A stretch of 56,407 nucleotides of DNA, taken from positions 1 to 56,407 of the forward strand of contig PHAW01000010.1 in the NCBI GenBank assembly GCA_002841785.1, written 5' to 3'. Of the stretch, positions 39,062 through 48,778 are shown piece after piece. Source of the DNA: Deltaproteobacteria bacterium HGW-Deltaproteobacteria-3 (lineage in GTDB: Bacteria > Desulfobacterota > Desulfobulbia > Desulfobulbales > Desulfurivibrionaceae). The notes below the pieces were generated by a model. It was not told the DNA's origin. It saw only the letters and a program-made list of their open reading frames with translations, and searched no databases. Made by a program: the position numbers and the translations under genes. Numbering within the stretch: the stretch's first letter is position 1; each line of letters starts with the position of its first letter.

Positions 39062-41705
39062 TCACGCCCGCCCGGTTCCTGCTTTTCTCCACAACCTTTT
39101 TTCGATTTCAATAATCACGAAAATCACCAACCCCGCCGCCACTGTTCGCCCCCAAACACCCGGACCAACCGGTGCGCTCTGAAAGAGCCGGTTCATCACC
39201 GGCAGATAGGTGTAGGCAATCTGCACCAAGGACATGGCGACCACGCCGCCAAGCACCCAGAGGTTGGAGAAAAAACCGAGCTGAAAAACGGACTTGTCCA
39301 GGGAGCGACAGTTGAACAGGTAGAACAGCTCCACCATGACAAAGGCGTTGACCGCGGCGGTGCGCGCCTGGGCAAGGGTGGCGCCGCCGGAAAGTTCCCA
39401 GGAAAAAATCCCGAAGGCCGCGCCCAGCATCAAAAAGCTCACCAGGGTAATCCGGAAAATCATGCTGCGGCTGAGGATCGGCGCGTTGGGTTGCCGGGGG
39501 GGCCGCAGCATGATGCCCGGCTCCTTGGGTTCAAAGGCCAGGGCCAGACCGAGAAACCCGGCGGTGGTCATGTTGATCCAAAGAATCTGCACCGGCAGGA
39601 TGGGCAGGGTGACACCGAGGAAGATGGCGGTCAGGATGACCAGCCCTTCGCCCAGGTTGGTGGGCAGGGTCCAGGTAATGAACTTGACCAGGTTGTCGAA
39701 CACCCCGCGCCCCTCTTCCACCGCCGCCTCGATGGAGCTGAAATTATCATCGGTGAGGACCATGTCCGCCGCTTCCTTGGCCACCTCGGTGCCGGTGATG
39801 CCCATGGCCACGCCGATATCCGCCCGCTTCAGGGCCGGGGCGTCGTTGACCCCGTCGCCGGTCATGGCCACCACCTGGCCCGGGCAAAGACCACGGTGTC
39901 TTCGGCCCGGTCGATGAATTCGCTGTCCGAGAGCTTTTCCAGTTCCGCGCCGGTGAGCACCGGAACCCCATTCCCCTTGGTTGAGCCCAGGTTGTAGAGC
40001 CCGACCTGTTTGGCAATGGCCGCGGCGGTAACGGGATGATCGCCGGTAATCATCTTGACCCGGATCCCGGCGCCCTGGCAGATCTTGACCGCGGCCACCG
40101 CTTCCGGCCGCGGCGGATCGATCATCCCCTGCAACCCGAGAAAGACCAGGCCGGTGGTCAGATCTTCATGGTGAATCTCCGAGGTTTCCGGCCCCACCTC
40201 CTTGCTGGCCATGGCCAGCACCCGCAGTCCCTTGGCAGCCATAGCCTCCACCGCCCCCTGAATCTCGGAGCTTTGCAGGGAAACCGGGTTGCCCAGCGCG
40301 TCAAGCTGGCTGTCGCATCGAGCCAGAACCGCCTCCACCGCGCCCTTGAGATAGACCCGGCTGGTCGCCGCACCGGGCCCTGTCCCGTGCAGACTGGCCA
40401 TGTATTGATGTTCCGATTCAAAGGGCACCGTGTCCAAACGGGGGCTTGCGGCCACGGTTTCCGGGCCGAGGCCGCCTTTGCGGGCCGAGGTCAGCAGCGC
40501 CCCCTCGGTGGGATCGCCATGCACCTGCCAGACCCCCCGGCCCGCAGACATTCCAGCAACGCCGGCGAGGTGCTGCCGGAAACAGCTTCCGGCGCCTCGA
40601 TCCTGCCCTGCGTGGGGTTGTACCCGGTGCCGGTCACCGCGTACGCCAGGCCGCCGGCCACGATCTCCTGCACGGTCATCTGGTTTTCGGTGAGGGTGCC
40701 GGTTTTATCGGTGCAGATCACCGTGGTGGAGCCCAGGGTCTCCACTGCGGGCAGCTTGCGGATAATGGCCCGTTTTTGCGCCATGCGCGACACACCTATG
40801 GCCAGGGTGATGGTGACCGCGGCAGGCAGACCTTCGGGGATGGCGCCAACGGCAAGGGCCACCGCGGCCATGAAAATCTCGACAAAGGTCTGGCCCCGGA
40901 GAAGCCCGATCATAATGGTCAAGCTGGCCAGCCCCAGGATCACGTAGAGCAGGACATTGCTGAATTCGCTGATCTTGCGGGTGAGCGGGGTGGCCAGCGC
41001 CTCGGCCGTTGAAATCAACTGGGAGATCCGCCCCACCTCGGTTGCATCCCCGGTGGCCGTGACAATACCCCTGCCCTGACCGTAAGTGACCAGGGTCGAG
41101 GCATAGGCCATGTTCCGCCGGTCGGCCAGGACGGTGTCGCGGCCATGGAGCCCATGATCCTTGACCACGGGGGCCGACTCGCCGGTAAGCGCCGCTTCGG
41201 CGACCTGCAGGTCGCGCACCTGAAAGAGCCGCAGGTCGGCGGGAACCTTGTCGCCGCTTTGCAGAAAAACGATGTCGCCTGGCACCAGCTCCGTGGCCGG
41301 GATGCGCCTCTTCTCCCCTTGTCGCAGGACCGTGGCCTCGGTGGTCATGGTCCGGGCCAGGGCGGCCAGGGCGTTGACCGCCTTGGCCTCCTGAAGGTAG
41401 CCGATAACGGCGTTGACCAGCACCACCCCGAAGATGACCCCGGAATCCACCCACTCCCCGAGAAAAGCGGTGATCAGGCCGGAGGCGATGAGGATATAGA
41501 TCAGGGGCTGATGGAACTGGAGCAGAAACCGGATCAGCGGCCCCTGCCCTTTCTGGGCGGTGATGGCATTGGGGCCGAACGCTTCCAGCCGGTGCTCGAC
41601 CGCGAACCGGTCAAGCCCCCGCTCCCGGTCCGATTCCAGCAGCACCGCAACTTCGTCGATGGGCAGGTGGTGCCAGTGGCGGGCGATCAAATTCACATCT
41701 TCCAT
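39062..41705 (-). pseudogene. P2-type cation-transporting ATPase, broken at two places
   Basis: The start (ATG 41705, AAGGAGAG before it) reads through the A-domain (ALTGESAPVVKDHG) and PEGLPAAVTITLA to DKTGTLTENQM. The frame is lost near 40540 after ALLECLRAG. The N-domain (WQVHGDPTEGALLTSARKGG) and P-domain (VKMITGDHPVTA) then read in a second frame. That is lost near 39868 at VVFAR. The hinge GDGVNDAPALKRADIGVAMG and the last six helices read in the third. About 15 residues seem missing at each break. The PEGL motif suggests a Ca2+/Mn2+-type pump; it is divergent from nhaR. Confidence 0.85.
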
Positions 41706-41796
41706 GGTCTCTCCTTATCTATTGCTACGGTCCGGCCCGATATCCCGGCCGACCTGATCTGCTTCCAATCCAAAAATGATACCACAGGAATATAGT

Positions 41797-41824
41797 TTGA
41801 ACAATTAGAAAATATGGCTACAAT
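41797..41824 (+). promoter_or_regulatory. Promoter of nhaR
   Basis: TTGAAC (41797-41802) and TACAAT (41819-41824) with 16-bp spacing lie 30 bp before nhaR. The 149-bp divergent gap is also where a LysR-type regulator would bind. Confidence 0.55.
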
Positions 41825-41854
41825 AGTTCGAAATAAACGAATCGGAGACTCACC

Positions 41855-42760
41855 ATGGAATGGCTCAACTACCACCATCTTTTCTACTTCTGGACCGTAA
41901 TGCGCGAAGGCAGCCTGACCGCCGCCAGCGCCCGGCTCAGCCTGGCTCCCTCCACGGTCAGCGCCCAGTTGGGGAAACTGGAAGAATCCCTGGGCGGCAA
42001 GCTCTTTCAGCGGGCGGGCCGCAATCTGGAGCCCACCGACCTGGGCCGCCTGGTGTTCCGTTATGCCGACGAGATCTTCTCCCTGGGCCGCGAGATGATG
42101 GACACCATCCGGGGCAGACCCGCGGCAGGCCCCCTGTCCCTCAAGGCCGGAGTGGTGGACGTGCTGCCGAAGCTCATTGTCCGCCGGCTGCTGGAACCGG
42201 CCCTGCAACTGCCGGAGCGGGTGAAGCTGGTCTGTCTGGAAGACAAGGAGGATGCCCTGCTGGCGGAACTGGCCATGCACTCCCTGGATGTGGTGCTGAG
42301 CGATGCGCCCTTGCGGGCGGGATTGAGCGTCAAGGCGTACAGCCATCTGCTCGGCGAGTGCGGTATCACCTTTTTCGCGGTGGAGAAGCTGGCCGGAAAT
42401 CTGCGGGAAAAATTTCCCCTTTCGCTCCACGAAGCACCCATGCTGCTGCCCATGAAGATGACCGCACTCAGGGGCGCGTTGGAGCGGTGGTTTACCACCC
42501 TCTCCATCCGGCCGGCCATTGCCGGGGAATTTGACGACAGCGCCCTGCTCAATGTCTTCGGCCAGGAAGGCGACGGCGTCTTTGTGGCGCCCACGGTCAT
42601 TGAGCCCGAGATGTTGCGCCAGCACAAGGTGCAGGTTGTTGGCCGGACCCAGGCGGTGAAGGAACGCTACTACGCCATCTCGGTGGAACGGATCATCAAG
42701 CATCCGGCCGTAGCGGCAATTTTAGAAGCTGCCCGCCACAACCTCTTCATGACGAAATAA
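41855..42760 (+). CDS. nhaR: LysR-family regulator, NhaR-like
   Basis: The 301-aa chain begins MEWLNYHHLFYFWTVMREGSLTAASARLSLAPSTVSAQLGKLEESLG, which is the NhaR-type DNA-binding domain. The effector domain includes DVVLSDAPL and FVAPTVIE as in NhaR. NhaR activates Na+/H+ antiporter genes in response to Na+. Here it is divergent from a cation pump, so it may control that gene. Its end overlaps the dihydrouridine synthase end by 14 bp (convergent). Confidence 0.9.
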   Translation: MEWLNYHHLFYFWTVMREGSLTAASARLSLAPSTVSAQLGKLEESLGGKLFQRAGRNLEPTDLGRLVFRYADEIFSLGREMMDTIRGRPAAGPLSLKAGVVDVLPKLIVRRLLEPALQLPERVKLVCLEDKEDALLAELAMHSLDVVLSDAPLRAGLSVKAYSHLLGECGITFFAVEKLAGNLREKFPLSLHEAPMLLPMKMTALRGALERWFTTLSIRPAIAGEFDDSALLNVFGQEGDGVFVAPTVIEPEMLRQHKVQVVGRTQAVKERYYAISVERIIKHPAVAAILEAARHNLFMTK

Positions 42761-43718
42761 GCAACTCCCCAAACTGGGCCAGACTTTTACTCCGTTTAAG
42801 CTGCCGCGCCAGGGGCGCCACCTCGGGGTCGTGGACATGGCAGAGCACCTCCTTCATCTTGCAGAGGATCTGGTGCTCGCCGCAGAAAAGGGGCTGATAG
42901 CGACCCAGCAGCTCTTGCAGATAGTCGCGCAGCTCATTAACCTTGGCGGCCGGGGTCGATTCGCTGGGGCATCTGCCCCGCAGCCGTTCAAAAAGCAGGG
43001 GGTCGGCAATGGCGCCCCTCCCCAGCATCAATCCGGCCGCCCCGGTCTCGGCCAAAACCCGCCGGCCAATGGCCGCGCTGAAGATATCTCCGTTGGCGAT
43101 CACCGGCAAGGAGGTCTGCCGCACCACCTCCCCGGTGATCCCATGGTCCGCCGCCCCGCTGTACATCTGCTTCACGGTGCGCGGATGGACCACGAGAAAA
43201 TCGATACCGCTCTCGGCAAAGAGCGTCAGCAGGGAAAAAATCTGGGCCGGGTCGTCAAAGCCGGAGCGCACCTTGACGGAAAAACTGCCCCGGATCTCCC
43301 GGCGCAAGGCTTCGAGCATCCGCGCCAGGGCCAGCGGCTCGCGCAACAGGGCGCCGCCCGCGGTCTGGCTGGTCATCCGGCCATAGGGGCAGCCGAGATT
43401 GATATTGAGATGTTCGGCCCCCAGCTCCTGCACGGTGTTGGCCGCAGCCAGCAACGCCTCGGTGTCGGTGCCGATGAGCTGCACCACCAGCGGCACCCCG
43501 CCGTGAGTGCCGGCCACTTCCTGCCGGTCGTTGGCAGTTATATTCTTCTTGGTGCTGGCCTTGACCCGGACAAATTCGGTAAAAACCACATCAGGGCGGA
43601 CCCGCTCAATGAACAAAGCGCGCAGGGCACGGTTGGTCAACCCCTGCATCGGGGCCAGCATCAGGGGCAGGCTTCCCTCCGCCCACGGCAGTTTGGTATT
43701 GGCATGCATCTCGCCCAT
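42747..43718 (-). CDS. tRNA-dihydrouridine synthase (DusC-like), 323 aa
   Basis: A TIM-barrel flavoenzyme start (LMLAPMQGLTNRALRALF, TEFVRV) leads to catalytic Cys in NINLGCPYGRMTSQTAGGALL. It also has SVKVRSGFDD, VVHPRTVKQMYSG, and FMN-binding VIANGDIFSA and GLMLGRGAI. It reduces uridines in the tRNA D-loop with NADPH. TEFVRV is closest to DusC. ATG 43718 is chosen; ATG 43709 is an alternative. Confidence 0.9.
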   Translation of the reverse strand: MGEMHANTKLPWAEGSLPLMLAPMQGLTNRALRALFIERVRPDVVFTEFVRVKASTKKNITANDRQEVAGTHGGVPLVVQLIGTDTEALLAAANTVQELGAEHLNINLGCPYGRMTSQTAGGALLREPLALARMLEALRREIRGSFSVKVRSGFDDPAQIFSLLTLFAESGIDFLVVHPRTVKQMYSGAADHGITGEVVRQTSLPVIANGDIFSAAIGRRVLAETGAAGLMLGRGAIADPLLFERLRGRCPSESTPAAKVNELRDYLQELLGRYQPLFCGEHQILCKMKEVLCHVHDPEVAPLARQLKRSKSLAQFGELLISS

Positions 43719-43838
43719 CAACAATGACCCCCACAGTGTAAAAATCTCAGAATCTCGGTGCATACCCTGTCGGGGTCTGGCCGTCAAGACCGGCCTTGCC
43801 CTGGGCGCCGCCGAGATCATCCGTGGCAGCATGAATAA

Positions 43839-43875
43839 AAAATCCCTGCCCGGGCATGACCGGACAGGGATTTTC
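43839..43875 (-). terminator. Terminator of the ydbH-ynbE-ydbL operon
   Basis: AAAATCCCTG-CCGG pairs with CCGG-CAGGGATTTT around GCATGA-like loop bases; leftward it is followed by a T-rich run. Confidence 0.75.
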
Positions 43876-43897
43876 GCTATCGCCAAGGTCGTTACTG

Positions 43898-44278
43898 CTA
43901 TTTCTTATACCAGCGCCCGTTTGCATCCTGCAGCCAATGGGTGGGCAGGGCAATCTCCGTAATCTGCTGGGCCCGCCGCCGTCCTACCAGATCGGCGGTG
44001 GTGCCCTGCTGCTTGGCAATGGCCTGGTAAACCTGCAGGCGGTCATCGTTTTCCGCCTGCACCAGCTCCGCCTTTTCCTTGGTTGCCCCAACAAACTGCA
44101 GATAGCCCAGATTGTCTTCGCCGATTACGCCCTTGTCCTTCAGGCCCACGATCTCCGGCAGCCTTGCGGCCATGCGTTCCTTGATGCCGTTGGCAGCGGC
44201 GCTTGCCACAGAGCAGAAAACCAGGAGAAAAATCAAACCTAAGAGCAGGGAAAAAACCCGTTGTCTTTGCATCTTCAT
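43898..44278 (-). CDS. ydbL: YdbL-family (DUF1318) periplasmic protein, 126 aa
   Basis: A signal peptide (VFSLLLGLIFLLVFCSVASA) precedes NGIKERMAARLPEIVGLKDKGVIGEDNLGYLQ, typical of DUF1318. The C-terminus, ITEIALPTHWLQDANGRWYKK, is also characteristic. YdbL in E. coli works with YdbH and YnbE and prevents YnbE misassembly. The same three genes are in order here, YdbL last. Confidence 0.88.
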   Translation of the reverse strand: MKMQRQRVFSLLLGLIFLLVFCSVASAAANGIKERMAARLPEIVGLKDKGVIGEDNLGYLQFVGATKEKAELVQAENDDRLQVYQAIAKQQGTTADLVGRRRAQQITEIALPTHWLQDANGRWYKK

Positions 44279-44297
44279 CACCACTGTGTCTATTTTT

Positions 44298-44501
44298 TTA
44301 TTTCTGCTGCTCCGTGGCAGCCTTGTCCAGATCGCCGAAGAAGTCATCCAGGGCCCGATCCACCTTGATGTTGACATCGATGGTGATGTGGATGGGTTTT
44401 ATCTCGATGGGCGCCACCTGCACCGCATGGCGGGTGCAGCCCGACAGCAGCAAAAGGGCCAACGCCCCCAGCAGTGCCAATCTTCTTTTTCTCTTCATCA
44501 C
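44298..44501 (-). CDS. ynbE: YnbE-like lipoprotein, 67 aa
   Basis: The lipobox LLLLSGC follows a signal. The mature chain is short with beta-type segments VQVAPIEIKPIHITIDVNIKVD, the YnbE hallmark, and a charged tail. In E. coli YnbE sits in the outer membrane and pairs with the YdbH C-terminus to complete a lipid bridge. Placed 13 bp after ydbH. Confidence 0.87.
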   Translation of the reverse strand: MMKRKRRLALLGALALLLLSGCTRHAVQVAPIEIKPIHITIDVNIKVDRALDDFFGDLDKAATEQQK

Positions 44502-44514
44502 TACTCCTCTTTCC

Positions 44515-47109
44515 TCACTGGGTCATTTTATACAACTTCTGCATGCCGCCACCGTACTCCAGGATCTTCTCAAATGGCAACCGCAGGTTCAGATCAAGAC
44601 GAATGGGATGGGTGACTCCCCCGGCTTCCCCCTCCGGCAGACGGGTGAAGCCGCCGAGCTGGCTATTGTACCTGAAAGGTATAGGCTGGGCCGGCTGACC
44701 GTCAAGTTTTATTTGCAGCAGAAGCGCATCACCCTCGCTGTTCAGCCGCACCTTGGCCCAATTGTAACGGAAATTTTTCAGGGCCTCACCGGCAAAATCA
44801 AGCTGGGAAAACTGCGGCGTCTCCTTGGGAATCCCCGCGGTCAACAGACCGCTATCCCTCATTCGGATAGTGCCGCCCTCACCTGGGGGGGAGTTGAGAA
44901 AACCATCGACAAACCGCACCCTGCCGTCGACAACCGAAAGGGGAATCCTGCCGTTCAGGGTGCCTTCCCCCTCCGCCCCCTTCATGCCAAACTGGGCAAG
45001 GAGGCTGGCAAGACTCAGACGGTCACAGAACAAGGTCAGCGCATAATCGTTGCGGGCTGTACTCAATCGCACTCCCCGGGAGGAAACATGGCCGCCGCAC
45101 CAGGCAAAGCGGCCGCTCTCCAGCAGGAGAGCGGTGAGGGATTCTATCTGGAAGGCAAATTTCCCATCGGTAAGGGCAAGATCACCAACCTTGGCTGCGG
45201 CAAAGGTAAGGGGCTGGGCCGGCAGGCTCTTTTTCAGGAAAAGATCAGGCATTACCAGCGAAAGGCTGAGGCCGGAAACCGCAATCCCACGCTTGGGCAG
45301 TTCCAGGCGCGCATTGTCAAGCTGCAGGCGCAGGTTCCCGCTCTGTCCGCCCTTTTTGAAGGATCCCCCAGCCTGCAGTCCGAACTCGCCGGCAAGGGTT
45401 ATCTCCTGCTTTGCCTTGACAAACCTCCCCAGATTAAAGGCCGTGAACTTCTGCCGGGGTGCGGAAAGGCGCAGGGCGCCGTGCAGTCCGCCCACGGTCG
45501 AGATGGACACCTCTCCCGTGATCTTGATGGCAACCCCGTCCAAGGCCTTGCTTGTGTGGCTGCCGACAAAGCCAATACCCTCTGCCCGCTGCTCTGTCGC
45601 AAGCACAAGCCCGCCCAGGTCCTGACCGTTGAGCCTGATCCGGGCAAGCCGCACCTTCCCCGCTTCCGCTCCCCCCTTTTTTCCCCCGGGCAGCGGCAGG
45701 GTTGCGGCAACCCCTGTCAGGCGCAGCTCCGTCTGACCATCCCGCACCGTCACCTCGGGCACATGCAGCTCCGCCTGCCTCCCCTTGCCCAGAGGCCCCC
45801 CCGGCATAACCGCAGCAATGTTGAGCTCCGGCAGCAGCAGTTCCCCCCCTTTATCCTGGCGCAGGACAAGGGAGGAGATGCTTGCCGCGAGCGTAAGCGC
45901 TGCGGACCCCTCCTTTTTCAACTCCAGGCCGAAGGCTTTACAGGCAAGGGGGGGACGGAGGTTTTTGCCTGCCTGCGAAGCTCCCTTGAGCGAAAAATGC
46001 CACCCAGACTGCTTGCTGAATCCTGCCTCAAACGCCCCTTTTGCGCGGATTCCCTCCTCTTTTTGCCCGGCAGGCCGCACGGAAAGAAGCAGGGAACCGG
46101 CGCCACTGCCTCCGTCGCCGGTAAGCACTCCTGCCCCCGCAAGCTCGGCAACGGTCAATTCAACCGGGGAGTGCACCACCAAGCCATTGCTTGTAAAATG
46201 AAATTTGTCCTCGGCAGCGACGAGCGAAAAAACAAAAGGCGGCCCCTCTTCCCCGGCTGCTCCCCCTGCTCCCCCTGCTCCCCCTGCTCCATTGATCCGC
46301 CAGATGTTGCCCTCGCCCCTGAGGAAGAATCGTTCAATCGCGCAATGCAGCGCAAAAAACCTGACTGCCAGCGGCTTCAACCCGAGCCTGCCCTCCGCGG
46401 CAAATTGCAGACTCCCCGCGAGATCCTGTCCCAGAACACCAGCCAGGGAGGCAAGCGGAAAATCCCTGGCTCCCACCTTGAAGCTGAGCACCCCCTCCGC
46501 CACTTCTCCCGTCAGGACGAGGGCAAGCTCCTGGCCTTCCGGATAGAGGGTGAGCGAACCAGCCAGCGGCGCACTGCCATCCCCCATCCCTTGGCGGTTT
46601 CCCTGGACAAACTGCAGTTGAAAAGGCAATTGCGCCATGCGGCCGCGCACCCCGCTGCGGAGCAGGCCGTTCTTGACCGTGAGCTGCCCGATGGTGCCGG
46701 GCAAGGAAAAATCCGTCTCTCCCGATTTCTTCCCGGCCCCCGCTTCGTTTCCGGAAAACCCCTCAAGGACAAAGCGGCCATCCCGCCACTCCCCTTGCAC
46801 CACCACCCCCTCCAGGGCCAGGCGGTCTATGTGGCGGGCAAAAAGGCCTGACAGGGAATAGCTGAGCTGCAGGGAATCGAGGCGCAGTGCCGGCTTGCCG
46901 GGGTTCCCCAGAACAATCGCCTCAAGAGCGGCCCCGGAAATTCCGACCCGGCGCACCGTGCAGGAAAAGGGCTGACCCGGCAGGGATCTGGCCACCAGAT
47001 ACTCCATGCTTTTTTCCACCAGCAAAGGGAGGCTCAGCCACAGCAGAGCCCCAAGGGCCAGCAGCGCCACAGCCCCTCCGCCCAGAGCCCACCCAAGCCG
47101 TTTCACCAT
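44515..47109 (-). CDS. ydbH: YdbH-family AsmA-like intermembrane lipid-transport protein, 864 aa
   Basis: One N-terminal membrane anchor (LGGGAVALLALGALLWLSLPLLV) is followed by a very long periplasmic beta-rich region typical of AsmA/VPS13-like bridges (DSLQLSYSLSGLFARHIDRLALEGVVVQG). The C-terminal part, NGRIPLSVVDGRVRFVDGFLNSPPGEGGTIRM, matches the YdbH end domain. It should carry phospholipid between inner and outer membranes together with YnbE and YdbL. ATG 47109 is preferred because the anchor starts there, with AAGGAGTTG before it. Confidence 0.88.
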   Translation of the reverse strand: MVKRLGWALGGGAVALLALGALLWLSLPLLVEKSMEYLVARSLPGQPFSCTVRRVGISGAALEAIVLGNPGKPALRLDSLQLSYSLSGLFARHIDRLALEGVVVQGEWRDGRFVLEGFSGNEAGAGKKSGETDFSLPGTIGQLTVKNGLLRSGVRGRMAQLPFQLQFVQGNRQGMGDGSAPLAGSLTLYPEGQELALVLTGEVAEGVLSFKVGARDFPLASLAGVLGQDLAGSLQFAAEGRLGLKPLAVRFFALHCAIERFFLRGEGNIWRINGAGGAGGAGGAAGEEGPPFVFSLVAAEDKFHFTSNGLVVHSPVELTVAELAGAGVLTGDGGSGAGSLLLSVRPAGQKEEGIRAKGAFEAGFSKQSGWHFSLKGASQAGKNLRPPLACKAFGLELKKEGSAALTLAASISSLVLRQDKGGELLLPELNIAAVMPGGPLGKGRQAELHVPEVTVRDGQTELRLTGVAATLPLPGGKKGGAEAGKVRLARIRLNGQDLGGLVLATEQRAEGIGFVGSHTSKALDGVAIKITGEVSISTVGGLHGALRLSAPRQKFTAFNLGRFVKAKQEITLAGEFGLQAGGSFKKGGQSGNLRLQLDNARLELPKRGIAVSGLSLSLVMPDLFLKKSLPAQPLTFAAAKVGDLALTDGKFAFQIESLTALLLESGRFAWCGGHVSSRGVRLSTARNDYALTLFCDRLSLASLLAQFGMKGAEGEGTLNGRIPLSVVDGRVRFVDGFLNSPPGEGGTIRMRDSGLLTAGIPKETPQFSQLDFAGEALKNFRYNWAKVRLNSEGDALLLQIKLDGQPAQPIPFRYNSQLGGFTRLPEGEAGGVTHPIRLDLNLRLPFEKILEYGGGMQKLYKMTQ

Positions 47110-47163
47110 GCAACTCCTTTCCGGTTCGCCCAGAGTCAAAAAAACCTTCCTGCCACAAGGCAA

Positions 47164-47655
47164 GTGTAACAGAAAAGGCGGCCTGCTCCCGTCATTTTTT
47201 ACCCCCTCCTCTTTCCCAAGACCCGCACCGGTGAGAGTCGGAGATCATCCCCCACTGCAAGGGAGCAAGGCGGAAATAGCCGCGCGCTCTTTCCGTCTTG
47301 GCAGGCTTTTAGCGAAGAGGAGAGTCCCGACTGTCTCGATTGTTCCGTGTGCCGAGGCACCTGGGTATCATTATCCGCGGCCGGCTCCCCCCGCTTAAAA
47401 GAACTGCGCCGGAAAGCCTGGCCATCCCAATATTTTTCAAGTATTGACAATCTCTTAGACGTATGGGATGTTTTTTATGATTGCTGGGGGATGACCGTGC
47501 TTCCCCGGTTTGGCTGGCAATGGAGTACGCGCTCTCCCCGAAATTTCCGGGAGGCTGGCTTGACTTCTTGATCCTTCCGTCGTGCGCCGCAATTGCAACC
47601 ACGGGTTTGCGCCCATCATTCCCACCTGAATATTCAATACTTGTAAGGAGCTACG
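47164..47655. other. Non-coding region between ydbH and the Yip1 gene
   Basis: About 490 bp between divergent genes. No convincing gene. TTGACA at 47446-47451 is a possible -35, but no good -10 is seen at proper spacing. AAGGAG at 47645 belongs to the Yip1 gene. Confidence 0.4.
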
Positions 47656-48186
47656 ATGAACACTTTTACCAATCGGCTGATTCGCGCGGCAAAACTGGAT
47701 ATCCACCTCTATGAAGAGGTCGAGGCGGACAAAGGCACAATGCGCCAGGCCATGGCGGTGGTGGTTCTTTCCAGCCTCGCCGCCGGGATAGGCAGTATCT
47801 CCAACCTGGGGATCGCCGGGATCTTGCTCGGTACGGTGGGCGCCCTTGGCGGATGGTATGTCTGGGCCTATCTCGCCTATTTCATCGGCACCAAATTCCT
47901 GCCGGAACCGCAAACCGAAGCCGATCTTGGCCAGTTGCTGCGCACCACCGGTTTTTCCAGTTCTCCCGGCCTGATCCGGATATTGGGGCTCATTCCGGGA
48001 CTGGGCACGGTGGTTTTCGTCGTGGCATCCGTCTGGATGCTGGTGGCCATGGTAATCGCGGTCCGGCAAGCCCTTGACTACACCGCCACCTGGCGGGCCG
48101 TGACAGTGTGCGTCATCGGCTGGATCATCCAGACCCTGATCCTGGTGCTGCTGTTTTCCTTGCTGGGCGGGCCACCGGCACTCTGA
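47656..48186 (+). CDS. Yip1-family membrane protein, 176 aa
   Basis: Four to five membrane helices with the YIP1-domain arrangement: an N-terminal amphipathic stretch FTNRLIRAAKLDIHLYEEVEAD, then MAVVVLSSLAAGIG and TEADLGQLLRTTGFSSSPGLIRILGLIPGLG. A last helix, VCVIGWIIQTLILVLLFSL, closes it. AAGGAG precedes ATG 47656. Function unknown. Confidence 0.85.
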   Translation: MNTFTNRLIRAAKLDIHLYEEVEADKGTMRQAMAVVVLSSLAAGIGSISNLGIAGILLGTVGALGGWYVWAYLAYFIGTKFLPEPQTEADLGQLLRTTGFSSSPGLIRILGLIPGLGTVVFVVASVWMLVAMVIAVRQALDYTATWRAVTVCVIGWIIQTLILVLLFSLLGGPPAL

Positions 48187-48286
48187 TGCCGGGCCGGGGA
48201 AACAATCACCCCGGGCAGCGCGAAAATTCACCCAGCCAAAGGGACTTGCGCCAGGAAGCCCCTTTTTCAATACAGGACCAAAACCC

Positions 48287-48661
48287 ATGACGCCACCGGA
48301 CAAAAACGATACCCAAAACCGGCTGCTGTCCGAGGCCCGGCGCGCGCAGGAGAAACGGGCGCAGACCTACCGGGAAAAAGCGCTCAAGATGTATCCCTGG
48401 ATCTGCGGCAGGTGCGGGCGGGAATTCAGCGGCAAAGCATTGCGCGACCTCACGGTCCACCACAAGGACCACAACCACGAAAACAACCCGCCGGACGGCA
48501 GCAACTGGGAGCTGTTGTGCATCTACTGCCATGACAACGAGCATGACCGCCAGAGCGTTGCCGACGCCTATGGCGCACTGCAGCCGGGGGAAAAACAGGA
48601 AGCGATCGCCACCTCGAACCCCTTTGCCGCCCTCGGCGCCTTGCTGAAGGAAAAAAAGTAG
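48287..48661 (+). CDS. YajD-like HNH protein, 124 aa
   Basis: A zinc pair CGRC and CIYC frames the HNH core LTVHHKDHNHENNPPDGSNWELLCIYCHDNEH. The spacing and length match YajD. HNH folds usually cut DNA, but YajD itself has no settled role. Cytosolic, and probably monocistronic. Confidence 0.9.
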   Translation: MTPPDKNDTQNRLLSEARRAQEKRAQTYREKALKMYPWICGRCGREFSGKALRDLTVHHKDHNHENNPPDGSNWELLCIYCHDNEHDRQSVADAYGALQPGEKQEAIATSNPFAALGALLKEKK

Positions 48662-48686
48662 ACCGCCACCCCGCTGCTAGCAGGAT

Positions 48687-48717
48687 GTTGAAAAAAGCCG
48701 TCCTGGCTTTTTTCAAC
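48687..48717. terminator. Bidirectional hairpin terminator
   Basis: GTTGAAAAAAGCC pairs perfectly with GGCTTTTTTCAAC across a 5-nt loop. It lies between the convergent HNH and SprT-like genes. Confidence 0.75.
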
Positions 48718-48778
48718 CACGATCGGCCAGAAGTGAATTCTGTCCGATCTCACAATTTCAACGAGTTAGAACTCGCTG

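Noticed and set aside
47347-47571. A 74-aa frame between ydbH and the Yip1 gene
   Set aside because: No ribosome site, no family features, and it lies in what looks like promoter DNA.
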